DNA from: Diaporthe sp. PMI_573 | Lineage: Eukaryota > Ascomycota > Sordariomycetes > Diaporthales > Diaporthaceae | NCBI GenBank assembly: GCA_021399435.1 | Contig: JAJTUP010000168.1 | Location: 1 to 56,489, forward strand | Direction of reading: 5' to 3' | Length of the DNA stretch: 56,489 bases | In this document: positions 41,807 through 51,175 of the stretch, in pieces | Numbering within the stretch: position 1 is the stretch's first letter | Layout: each line of letters starts with the position of its first letter | Notes under the pieces: generated by a model | Databases searched by the model: none | What the model was told of the DNA's origin: nothing | The model's input: only the letters and a program-made list of their open reading frames with translations | Translations under genes and position numbers: made by a program

Positions 41807-44132
41807 ACGTGGTTGGACAGTCAGCCGGACAGGACACATGCCCGGACAGTTTTACCAACTCTACCAACTTCAGCCAACCCCAGCACCCACCCAGGGCAAA
41901 AGAATCAATAAAAGTTGGCACCAATTGGTGACAACTGCTTTGAATTCCCTATTTTCAATTGATTTGGTCGATTTGGAGGTATTGAAGTGGCTGCAGTGCC
42001 AGTCTGAAGTTGTCAACTTTTGGTGGGAAAATCAGCTTCCCCACCAAAATGGAGCATTTCAGACATGCAGGATCAACCTCAATCTACACCAGCCAGGTCA
42101 ACTATTTGGGCGGTCCGCCGCGGTCCGCTTAAGAATGTACTATTATACACTCAGAATCTGATGGAATAGACTCTTCCACATCTTTCTCACAAGTTTTTGC
42201 ATTATGCCCAGTCTCGCCGCAGTTGCCACATCGTCGTCGACGCCGTCCGCTGCGGACCGCCTCCTCAGCACCACCAGCCATTTCACCAGCTGGCCGCTTC
42301 CCCTTTTGTTTTTCGTCAATTATCACCTGGGAATCCTCAATACTAAGTGCCCCTCCAAGCTGCACTCGGGTCCTTTTAGCCCTCCGGCGCTTGGCGAGCC
42401 CTATATTAGCCTTCTCAAGAGTACGTACCCGATCGCTTAAAAAGGGTGATCTGATGCGCCATTGCTTGTGCACCCTTGGTAAACTTCTCGACTGCCTCGA
42501 GAATTGGTGTAGGAGAGCTACCCTGATGGGCAGAGATCCTGCCCTTGATAAAACTTGATTGCTGGACAGTCTGGTGGGCATTAGAGGGTGTTTGTGATTC
42601 CCATTTTGATGGTGATATAGGGAGGGATTGTACTGGAGTTTGTAGGCGGACATCTAGCTTGGAAATAACAGAATCTGGGTCCCATGGAGAAATCCCAGCT
42701 CCTCTGAACCCAGATCTCATGTTTTCTTCCGTAAAGATCTTGTCGTGGGCTGCCATGAACGCAATAAAGAACTCAGACTTGGTGATGTGGTTGATGGAGG
42801 CCCGGATGAAGAGATTGATCTCATCACCATATGCACGCTTTAACGGCGAGAATAATCCGACGTCCAGTGGCTGGAGCAGATGAGAGGAATGCGGTGGCAT
42901 GCTGATAGGGATGATGTTGTGCTCTTTGCAATACTGCTCAAACTCCGCCGATACATGGCTCTCGTGGCCATCAAGGATAAGCATCCGGTACACACCCTTT
43001 GCCCGTTGCTTCGTATACTTGTCGAAGTGCCGAATCCAGTCAAGGCCGGTCTCGTTATCTGTCCACCCATTTGGAGTAGGCTTGATTACCCAGCTTAGTG
43101 GGAAGCCTGACTCTGTTGTCCAGTTGGCAAGGTGGTAGGCGCCTTGCACAATAACAAACGGCGGGATACACCAGCCCTTCGCATTGATGCATTCGATGGC
43201 TGTTGCCCATTCCCGGTTTCCAGGCTGTACAGATTTAGCCTTTCCATGTCGATCAGAACGTGTAACAACCATTGATGCGGTTATCACACCCATCATGAAG
43301 CCAGTTTCGTCAAAGTTGTACAGGTCGTCGTCTGTGATCTCATACTTGGCCATCATGTTATGGAGCAGCCGGAACCAGTTCCCAATGACCTCTGGATCTT
43401 CGCAGACGGCCCTCTGGTAGTCATAAGGCCGATTAAACTTAGTTTTCAAGCTCGGTTGTGCATCCACAAAGCGTCGCGCCCATTTGGTACCAACAGGCTT
43501 GCCATCACGCGATGCCAGCAGGAGGTTGGCCATATCTTCCACACCAGAAAGCCGCATTGGAAATCCTCGTGCATCTTGCTCAATAATGTATTGAACAAGT
43601 GTTTGCTCTTCAATTGGGTTAAGTTTATGCTTCTCGACGCGTGATTCTTCACGACGTGGTCGGTTGTTCATCCTGTCGGATATCGTGCTGTGTGGAACGT
43701 TGAAAATCCGTGCAGCCTGACGTGCACTTAAGGGTTTCTTTTGATTTTTTTTAGAGTTCTCAATTGCCTGGAGTGCTAGTTTGATTTTCCCCTCTTTTGA
43801 GTAGATTGGCATTGTGGATGTTGATTTCTAGCGTGTTGAATACTTAAATAGGTAGAGTAATGCGAGACTGACGCGAAAAATGGAGACGCGATCTGCACCA
43901 AAAACAAACCCGTCCACCAAAACTTTAAATTTTCAGACTGGCACTACAACCCCACCACAGCTCCAAATTGACCAAATCAATTGAAAATAAGGAATTCAAA
44001 GCAGTTGTCACCAATTGGTGCCAACTTTTATTGATTGTTTTACCCTGGGTGGGTGCTGGGGTTGGCTGAAGTTGGTAGAGTTGGTAAAACTGTCCGGGCA
44101 TGTGTCCTGTCCGGCTGACTGTCCAACCACGT
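41807..44132 (-). mobile_element. Fot/pogo (Tc1-mariner superfamily) element, 2,326 bp
   Basis: It is flanked by TA at 41805-41806 and 44133-44134, as expected for Tc1/mariner. The inverted repeats 41807-41978 and 43961-44132 are both 172 bp and almost identical (ACGTGGTTGGACAGTCAGCC at the tips). Weaker similarity continues inward to about 205 bp. The interior holds one transposase gene on the minus strand. Near-identical ends indicate recent activity. Confidence 0.93.
42129..43812 (-). pseudogene. Fot-type DDE transposase with C-terminal zinc knuckle, one frameshift
   Basis: From ATG at 43812 the frame encodes a psq-type helix-turn-helix (about residues 5-50, ARQAARIFNVPHSTISDR), a second HTH of the CENP-B/Tc5 type (about 65-130), and the DDE core. 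The catalytic acids are in NFDETGF (D168), LILDGHESH (D281) and LQPLDVGL (D317). It ends prematurely at 42415, after ITLFKRSGTYS. The next frame continues with the family's usual coiled coil and basic stretch (VRTLEKANIGLAKRRRAKRT) and a zinc knuckle CGNCGETGHNAKTC, up to 42129. One extra base in the run at about 42439-42443 (A5 on plus, T5 on the coding strand) explains the break. The catalytic part is complete, so residual activity is conceivable. Confidence 0.88.
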
Positions 44133-44134
44133 TA

Positions 44135-45100
44135 AAGATTTAGGTTTGTTTATAAATTTTATTTAAATTCAATATAGGCTATTAAAAGCGTGAGTTTGTG
44201 TGGGAAAGGGAGCCTGAATGGGGTGGGGATGTTATCCACATATCTCACTATGACAACCATGACAGCCTCTTGAATCTGCTGCGGCAAGCAAGACACGTAT
44301 CCACATAGGTCCTGGGAGCTGTGACGGCGCGGGTCTGCGGCACCTAGTACTATTCAACCCCTCCAAAGCGTCGGCACATGGTCACCTCGTCCTCTGCCAA
44401 TCCGACTCACCTTGCAAAGGCTGAAAATGGCAAGTCACGGCCTCAAGTAGCTGATCGCCACGGAACCCGTCCCGCCAAGATACCCGTTGGGTTTTGGAAG
44501 GACTCGGCCGAGCAGGATGACAAGGACAACCACGCTGTCTTTGGAATCCTTACCACGGACAGAATTTGCGGTTTAAGATTGGCCGCGAGACTCGAGATTA
44601 CAAATCCATATGTCCCAACGGGAAGCGTCGAAAAACTATAATGCGTCTTCGTTGATGGCAAGATGAAGCCTTCTGATTGGTCGTTTGGCCCGGCCCACCC
44701 CGACCATCGATCGTTTAGTTAATACCTCCCGCACATGCTTTTCTGAAAACGACTTCTCTTTGTTTTTTTTTCGAGCGCGAGAAGACCAAGTTGCGCCTTA
44801 TTATGGTCGATAATTTGGAAAATTAGACTATCATGTAGGGACGAATTCACGGCCCAGTTTACAATTTGCATTACCGGGCTTGCGCGGCCTGGTCCGTGCA
44901 TCGCCCCCACGTGATTAACCTCTGGGCGATAAGCGCCTTGCGGCCTTTCCCCCCAGCTTCGTCACTTCGAGTCTTCAAATTCACGTACTACGTACGCCTT
45001 TGAACTTCATCTCGACAGTGCCCGCGGCTTCGGCATCCATCCTCATCAGAGGGAACCGCTCTCAACAAGCTCAAGCCTGCCTTCCCGAAGCAAAGGAGAA
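44135..45100. other. Interval with at most one hypothetical frame
   Basis: A frame at 44378-44641 (87 aa, MVTSSSANPTHLAKAENGKS) has no known motif. GAAGCCTTCTGATTGGT at 44666-44682 recurs exactly at 47857-47873. Nothing else is supported. Confidence 0.4.
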
Positions 45101-45101
45101 G

Positions 45102-45490
45102 ATGGCCCTCTCAGCCGATATTCGACCTCTACTCCGCATCGACGGCCTGCCTGCCGAGATTCTCACGATAATTTTCAAAAATGTGAGAGGCGACTTCGAC
45201 TCATGCCGGAATAAATATCCTGTCTCTAGTACCCATGATATTAAAAACATTCGGTTGACATGTAAACAATTCTGCGACGCCAGTTCTCGTCTATTACTAC
45301 ACCACCTCGATATATCATTCACAACCTCATCGATCGAGCATCTTGTCAAGGTCTCTCATCATCCCATCATCTCTAAGGGCATACAATCACTCGGGATCCG
45401 TCTTACCTTTTACGATCCTGTACCCGCCGAAAGTCTGCCCTCTTTTATAGCGAAGCTCGTTCCGACTTTACAAGAAGTCAAGGCGACGTT
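45102..45490 (+). pseudogene. F-box protein, N-terminal fragment
   Basis: From ATG at 45102 (MALSADIRPLLRIDGLPAEI) the F-box motif continues as LTIIFKNVRGDF and then NIRLTCKQFCDASSRLLLHH. The frame reads LVPTLQEVKATFNVP and then enters sequence that looks like the end of a Fot-type element. An intact F-box gene of this class would have several hundred more residues. The ATG at 45000 adds 34 residues of low quality. The gene is broken by the adjoining transposon. Confidence 0.65.
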
Positions 45491-45956
45491 TAACGTACCC
45501 GGCCCACATCTGGGCCACCCCCTGATCTGGGCCGCCCCACATGCGCGTGACGCGGTGTTCGCGTCTACCCACCCCCCATAGAAAAACTTGAATATCTTTA
45601 TGAGGGACTTTTTTCTGAACACCAAACTTTCAATACATGTCAATTAGCCCATTATGAAGCCATATTCAGAAGGCAACGTGCATGACGCCCTTGTAGCGAT
45701 AGCAGATGGATTGCCTCTACGGCGCGCCTCGAGGCTATGGAACATCCCACGGTCAACACTTCAACACCGTATTGACGGCCTGCAAAGCCATCGCGATGCT
45801 GCCAACCCTCAAAGGCTTCTATCGGACTATCAGGAGGACGACTTGGCTCTATTTATTATCAATCAAAGCAGCTTGGGGTTGGCGTTGACCCGATATGAAA
45901 CAAGGGCTCTCGCGGCCCGCCTCGCCTATCCCAAACACCTTCCCCTCGACTCTTAA
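45491..45956 (+). mobile_element. Fot-type element fragment
   Basis: A frame from ATG at 45654 encodes KPYSEGNVHDALVAIADGLP, then RRASRLWNIPRSTLQHRIDG, the psq helix-turn-helix of Fot/pogo transposases. It ends after about 100 codons, before any DDE residue. Upstream, ACGTACCCGGCCCACATCTG and a following GGGCC-rich segment look like an element terminus inserted into the F-box gene. The right end is lost. Confidence 0.65.
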
Positions 45957-46197
45957 TTTCTTGGCACGCTGCTGTTAGCACCCTGCTAGAAATTACGCCA
46001 TTTTACTATGGCACGCACAACTTTGGCCTAACAAGCGGTCAAAAACGCGAAAACTTCGAAACTTGCTTTCGAGATCCGACAACTGCGCAAGCGACGAGAC
46101 GACGCACCTCCTCGCGTGGCCATCACGAACTTGGAGTAGACCTTGTCCCATCTATATCCAATGTTAGGGAAGGCGTGATGGCTTCTTCCCCTCCGCG

Positions 46198-46281
46198 CAA
46201 CGGCGAGGACTACTACCTCCTCCCCGCTCGACCTTCGAGGCCAACCGGCAACGGCGAGGACTACCACACCTCCCCGCTCGA
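46198..46281. repeat. Short direct repeat
   Basis: CAACGGCGAGGACTAC followed by CTCCCCGCTCGA occurs twice (46198-46231 and 46249-46281). The surrounding 45957-46500 contains no supported gene. Confidence 0.6.
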
Positions 46282-46499
46282 AACGACACGACGGCGGTCG
46301 CTACACTACCCTGAGAGGTTTCCCCTACGAGGTTTCCCTCTCAGTTTTTGGGAATCCAGGTAGTAATGAAGCTTGGTAGAATGTTATGGACCTACAACCG
46401 GCGGTAGGAAAATAGCGAGAACGGCTTTGGCTTAGCATCACTGGATGAGATTTGTCTAATGGGTTGACTTGATTGTTATAAAGGGGATATCCCTTACCT

Positions 46500-46597
46500 A
46501 GCTAGACACGCCCTGTACCCTCTGAGATCAAGGTCTGGTCGTACCGCTTGCGGTGCGGCCCCCGGCGTAAAACAATATCATCATCATCATCATAAAA
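46500..46597 (+). mobile_element. Probable LINE 3' tail
   Basis: GTACCGCTTGCGGTGCGGCC, followed by CCCGGCGTAAAAC and then ATCATCATCATCATCAT, resembles the short hairpin plus simple-repeat tail of Tad-like fungal LINEs. No body precedes it, so only the 3' end of that copy would remain. Confidence 0.4.
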
Positions 46598-47312
46598 ATG
46601 TACTATCGGTGGAGGCAGTCCCCCTCGGGGGAAGATGGTGAGGACGCCCGGCGGGACTTCCTTTGCACCGTGCGGACGGCGAAGCGACAATACTGGCGCA
46701 CACGGATCGACGAGATCAAGTCGGACCGGCAGCTCTACCGAGTAGTGGGATGGCACAAGCTCACACCAAGGCGGCGGGCACCTCCGCTTCAGACCCCGGA
46801 CGGGGTTATCGAAGATACAGAGGAGAAGGCCCGAGCCCTGGCCAGGAGCATCGTGCAGCGCTTTGACAGCAGGGATGATCTGGCATATGAACCCCTAGAA
46901 GGGTGGGAGGCGGGTGAGTCGGACCCTCGGCTACACTGCTCCCATGAGATATCCGCGGAGGAGGCGGAGGCGAACACTGTCGGGATCACGAGCACGTCCC
47001 CTGGGGTGGACCGTACTACGGTCCGGCTCCTCAAGGCTGGCTGGGAACACCTACGGGATAAGGTCCGGGACCTGTTTAATAGGTGTCTAAGCGAGGCATA
47101 CTACCCACGGCCCTGGCGCCTGGCGGAAGTAGCCATGATCCCGAAGGCAGGCAGGCGGGACCTCTCAAGCTTCCGCTCCTGGCGACCGATAGCCCTGATC
47201 TCCTGCCTCGGCAAGGGGCTAGAGCGGACCATGGCCAAGCGAATGACGTGGGCGGCGGTCAAGGCTGGGATCGTTAGCCCACAGCAAGCGGGGGCAAGAC
47301 AGGGAACGGTAT
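46598..47312 (+). mobile_element. Tad-like LINE reverse transcriptase fragment
   Basis: The frame encodes the linker and the beginning of a non-LTR reverse transcriptase: RTAKRQYWRTRIDEIKSDRQ, LYRVVGWHKLTPR, SPGVDRTTVRLLKAGWEHLR, CLSEAYYPRPWRLAEVAMIP, KAGRRDLSSFRSWRPIALIS, CLGKGLERTMAKRM and GIVSPQQAGA. These are RT motifs 0 to 2. The catalytic FADD motif and the RNase H are missing, and homology stops at about 47300; the last residues before the stop at 47353 do not belong. The start is also incomplete (no endonuclease). Dead fragment. Confidence 0.85.
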
Positions 47313-47353
47313 ATTTGGCTTCCCCGGTGTTAGCTCCGCCACTCGAATGTTGA

Positions 47354-47971
47354 CAATTCCGAGCTTTGGGTCAAAGGTGCTCACATTTACTCGAACCATC
47401 ACGACGTTGCTCACAACAACAGTTCCAAGTACAGATCCGGATAATGTTTAGACATTTTTTTCAGTACATGTTATGAATTTTTGTAAACCATCAAACTAGA
47501 CTGTGGAATTCAGATTGTGCCGAATGATCTGTTATAGTGGTGACTGTACCCAACACTACAAGTTCTGCTTTCACAATCATCATTTAGGGAACAAAATACC
47601 ATCGCCTCTTAATCGTGGATAGGCCACGAGGGGGGCGGATGATTCGTGGAGGACTGTTGAGCAACTTATAAAGGTGTGGCCTAGACATCATATTTAAGGG
47701 GCAATTTGTTATAGAATGCTTAAAACTAAGGATACCGTAGCGGCGTGCCTAGGCCTTCTTGAATAGTTCGTCTGAAAGATACCGTTATTGGTCAGCCAAC
47801 CGTTAGCGAAAACGCCAACCGTTGGCGGATTACCAACCACTAAGAAATCCAGATTTGAAGCCTTCTGATTGGTTCCATTAGGTTGCTGAGGTCCTTCGTA
47901 CCTTCCATTCCTTCTCTTCAGCTATTAAGGATAGCCTCCTCTACCATTTATTCCATTCCTGTTTTACGAAA
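47354..47971. other. Intergenic
   Basis: No gene. CCAACCGTTAGCG and CCAACCGTTGGCG occur as a close direct pair at 47799 and 47817, and could be a decayed transposon end. GAAGCCTTCTGATTGGT lies at 47857-47873. Confidence 0.45.
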
Positions 47972-48457
47972 TTACGTAGTAACACCAAAGAAATCTACTG
48001 CAAGCGGATAAGGCTCTCTGTTTCTTATCGGAGCCACAGAGTTGACCGCTGCGGCAATATTGCTTGGAGGAGGAGCCGTAGAAGGAAGCGGGCTTCCAAG
48101 GGTTACAGCCGGTATGTCTTCGTTGGATTGACTGGAGTTGGGCGAGGTACATAGGAGGGTTGGGATAAATGCCTTGTCGTCACCCGGCACCACTCCACGG
48201 TGACGACACACACCAGTAGCCCGGTCGGCAACCGTGTCGAAGTGATCCGGTCCAAAACGCTTCCGGGCTCGAATGACGTTGAGCACAGGCGAAAAATGGT
48301 CATCGGATTGGTAAATATAGATGTCGCCGTTATATTCGCACAAGACGGCCATATGCGCACCGGTCAGCTTGGAAAGCATGTTTGCTTTTTTCATAACACC
48401 TTTATGACGATTTTGGAAGCCCTTGGCTGGGTTAGTGAATCCTCTTGACTTCTTCAT
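47972..48457 (-). CDS. MADS-like (SRF-type) small protein
   Basis: An intronless 161-aa frame starts from ATG at 48457. Residues about 11-55 (AKGFQNRHKGVMKKANMLSK, then LTGAHMAVLCEYNGDIYIYQ) follow the MADS pattern R..G..KKA..LS.L......L......IY. This would be a DNA-binding and dimerisation core. The first helix is shorter than in Mcm1/Rlm1-type proteins, and the remainder is low in complexity, ending VDFFGVTT. On the minus strand a TATAAG lies about 75 bases upstream. MADS-like mini-proteins of this sort occur as multicopy families in some fungi (inference). A truncated second copy lies at 48834-49013. It probably acts in the nucleus; targets are unknown. Confidence 0.65.
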   Translation of the reverse strand: MKKSRGFTNPAKGFQNRHKGVMKKANMLSKLTGAHMAVLCEYNGDIYIYQSDDHFSPVLNVIRARKRFGPDHFDTVADRATGVCRHRGVVPGDDKAFIPTLLCTSPNSSQSNEDIPAVTLGSPLPSTAPPPSNIAAAVNSVAPIRNREPYPLAVDFFGVTT

Positions 48458-48833
48458 ATTGATAAACGATATTGAGCCAATAACATGGACAACGAACAGG
48501 TTGAACTGGGCCTCATGTAAGAAACCCAGCTCTTATATCTTGATTGTTTGTCTTCGAATATTGCAATACACGATGCAGACCACCTTTTCTAACCACCCCA
48601 CGTTGGGCCTGGCCTTCTCCAGGCCTGTTTCATAATCTTTTATTACACAGGTTGTTCTGGCTGTGACCCTAATGTTTAGAGCTTAAAAGCTAGAATTAGT
48701 AAAATTGTGTTCTATTCCTTAATCCTTAATTCTTAGTATTTGTGAATATTCAAATGAAGTCGCCTTATCCTCGAACGCTTAGCTTTCCCTTCAACGCAAA
48801 AGGTGTTGGACATGCCTGCTAGCGTAGACGTAT

Positions 48834-49013
48834 ATGGCGAATCCCCGCAGGGGCTTTCAAAATCGTCCTAAAAGTGCTATGAAAAAAGCAAACATGCTTT
48901 CCAAGCTGAGCAGTGCGCATATGGCCGTCTTGTGCGAATATAATATGGAATACAGCGCAAAATCAAAGACAAATGGGTCTGCTGCCGCTGCGCACACTAC
49001 GACGATAAACTAA
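48834..49013 (+). pseudogene. Truncated inverted copy of the MADS-like gene
   Basis: A frame of 59 codons, MANPRRGFQNRPKSAMKKAN then MLSKLSSAHMAVLCEYN, matches the N-terminal core of the protein encoded at 48457 on the other strand. After EYN it diverges (MEYSAKSKTNGS) and ends. The DNA identity over about 120 bases shows a duplicated inverted copy. Translation of this piece would lack the IYIY strand of the MADS fold. Confidence 0.7.
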
Positions 49014-49922
49014 AAATAGAATTACAGCCCGGATTAGAAACTTAGTTCCATATATATCAGTGCATCCAAAGTACCCTACATATATTCACATAAGTATCCA
49101 GATTGTTTACTATACTTATATGTCCTTGAATATTTACGCTGCGGTACTATTGATGGAGATGCTCCTTGAGGAAGTACGTTGACGATGTTAAATATGTACG
49201 TTTTGGAAGATGGGCATTGTACAATCGTTCCCATAAGTTACCTGCTGTTATGTACTTCTGATATATTACATCAAGTACATTGTGCATTTGTTATCTTGTA
49301 ACAGCTGCCCGACCCAACCAAGATAAAGTACTTTTACAGACCATTATAAGTAGTGAAGAGTACTTTGCAAGGATCGAGAACGTTGGCCAACGTGAAACCT
49401 TATTTAGTTTAGACCACCCTGCACCACCACCAACCCCTCTAAATTAATAAGACTAGGAAATAAGTACATAGGTGTCGATCATGTAGGATATTATTTTACC
49501 AGGCATGGAGACGGCTTGTTTTACATGTACTCTATAACGACCTTCGACCTTCTTAAATAGTTTTTTATAGACTAATTCGTAATATTAATTGATATAGAAA
49601 TTCCATCGAAAATACTCTATATAAGTATAATACTGTACATACATTCTTATCATGCTTTAAAATACTTCTTAGGTAATGATATACTAAGGATTAAGTAGCG
49701 TGAGCTAAATTGCGATAGTAGCTTCATTAAAAGCTCTTTTAAAGCACTGTACTTTTTGAATAGATTAGAATTCCATAGGGGTCAAACTCATGACCCAGTA
49801 TTTCTTGACACTATTGGGAAGCGAATTTAATTCTAAAAAGCAATCCCAAATCCAAGTACATTCTGGTATAGACTCTACAAACAGCAATTACATCATGAAA
49901 TACACAAGCCATCATAGCCATT
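49014..49922. other. AT-rich gene desert
   Basis: About 900 bases of high A+T with many stops in all frames and no repeat unit that I can define. Such tracts in ascomycetes are often old, mutated transposon sequence (inference). Confidence 0.5.
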
Positions 49923-50285
49923 TTAGCGAACTGTTATCTCAATCGACAATGGTTTGTCAACAGTAAACAGCCCAGCCTCATTTTCCCCAGCGGCCTTCAC
50001 ATCGTCAAATGGAAAGGCGTATGCCCCGCCCGTACCGTCAGGAAGGAGATTGCTGTGTACGATTCGAGCGAACTGATGGGTAATATCTGCAGCAAAATAG
50101 GACGAGCTTTTAAGGCCTGGGGTAACATCGCCGTCGTCTACGAGCAGTGTTGAACGCACAAATGCCGCACAAAGCCGCGGCCACGTCCGCATGTGTTGCT
50201 CATTCTGCGCTTGGGTTGTGAACGGCCCCACACTGCATCCGAAAATGTCCATCGTAGTCGGTTTTTGATATCGAAAAGAGTTCCC
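49923..50285 (-). pseudogene. GH64-type beta-1,3-glucanase, C-terminal fragment
   Basis: The frame reads TIFGC-like MDIFGCSVGPFTTQAQNEQH, then TWPRLCAAFVRSTLL, SYFAADITHQFARIVHSNLL and AYAFPFDDVKAAGENEAGLF to the stop. This is the end of the thaumatin-like GH64 fold (family: secreted laminaripentaose-forming beta-1,3-glucanase). The catalytic Glu/Asp region and signal peptide are missing. The 5' end abuts a Fot transposase fragment at about 50286. Confidence 0.7.
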
Positions 50286-50286
50286 A

Positions 50287-50526
50287 TCAGATAATGAACG
50301 GAGGGATGGCCCAGCCAAGGGCATTGACTCCCTGGATCACCGTTGCCCATTCGCGGTTGCCAGGCTGCGCCAGCTTTGCCTTGCTACGGCTATCCGAGGT
50401 CGTAACTACCATGCCTACGAAGATGATGCCCATTATAAACCCCGTCTCGTCGAAGTTGTAGACATCGTCATCCACAATACCGTACAAGCCATAAGACGTT
50501 ATCATAAGTATTATCAGCGCGGACAA
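50287..50526 (-). mobile_element. Fot-type transposase fragment
   Basis: The frame DVYNFDETGFIMG, then SRSKAKLAQPGNREWATVIQ and NALGWAIPPFII, matches the first catalytic block of the Fot transposase at 43812 (NFDETGF, QPGNREWATAIE). Nothing of the other two catalytic blocks is present. It ends directly against the GH64 fragment. Confidence 0.75.
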
Positions 50527-51175
50527 GTATCCTTAGCCAGGGGTGCCGTTCTTCCTGAAACCTCGGAGTACGCGCAGAAGCTGGTACTTTTATTTGCCAG
50601 TTGGCTGCCGCCTAGACATATAAAAAAGATTGGGAACTTTGAAGTAGGTAGCTGCTTGGATGTATACGTGTTCATTCTTTTTATATTACGGTATGTATAG
50701 TACTTTCCTAGAATACATTCATTGTAAAGGGTTGTAGCGACAAACCGCCGGATGCACTAAACGAATTATCATATGCTATCCTGGACTTACAGTCGAATTA
50801 TGCACATAGTAATACTTGACCTGTCTACTTGACCTGTCTCATTGTATACTTTGATCTTGTTGATCCCTACCGCGGTACTTGAACGGCCTACATGCCTCAA
50901 CCGGATACCTCGACCGGATACCTCGACCAGATACATGGGAGCCGGGGACTGTCCCACCGCAGGATAGCGTCTTGCCAAATATAGCCTTGTCAGCCTACTG
51001 TGTAGGAATTGTTCGCCGAGTGGCGGGCCAAATACGCGTGGCTGCCTGCCAGGACTTGCCTTATACACAGCCATCTCAGACGCGTCGTCCCTCGTCCTTG
51101 TCCCTCCTGTGTCTTCCCTTTCCCTCCTGTGTTTCTGTATTCAGACTGCATAGACAGCGTTTTGTATGGCTCAAC
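50527..51175. other. Upstream region of the DNA ligase gene
   Basis: No separate gene. A threefold near-repeat of GATACCTCGACC lies at 50905-50932. The promoter of the ligase is expected here, but no TATA box is obvious. Confidence 0.4.

Noticed and set aside
42415..42450. Programmed frameshifting in the Fot transposase
   Set aside because: No pseudoknot or known slippery site is evident; one extra base in a homopolymer is simpler.
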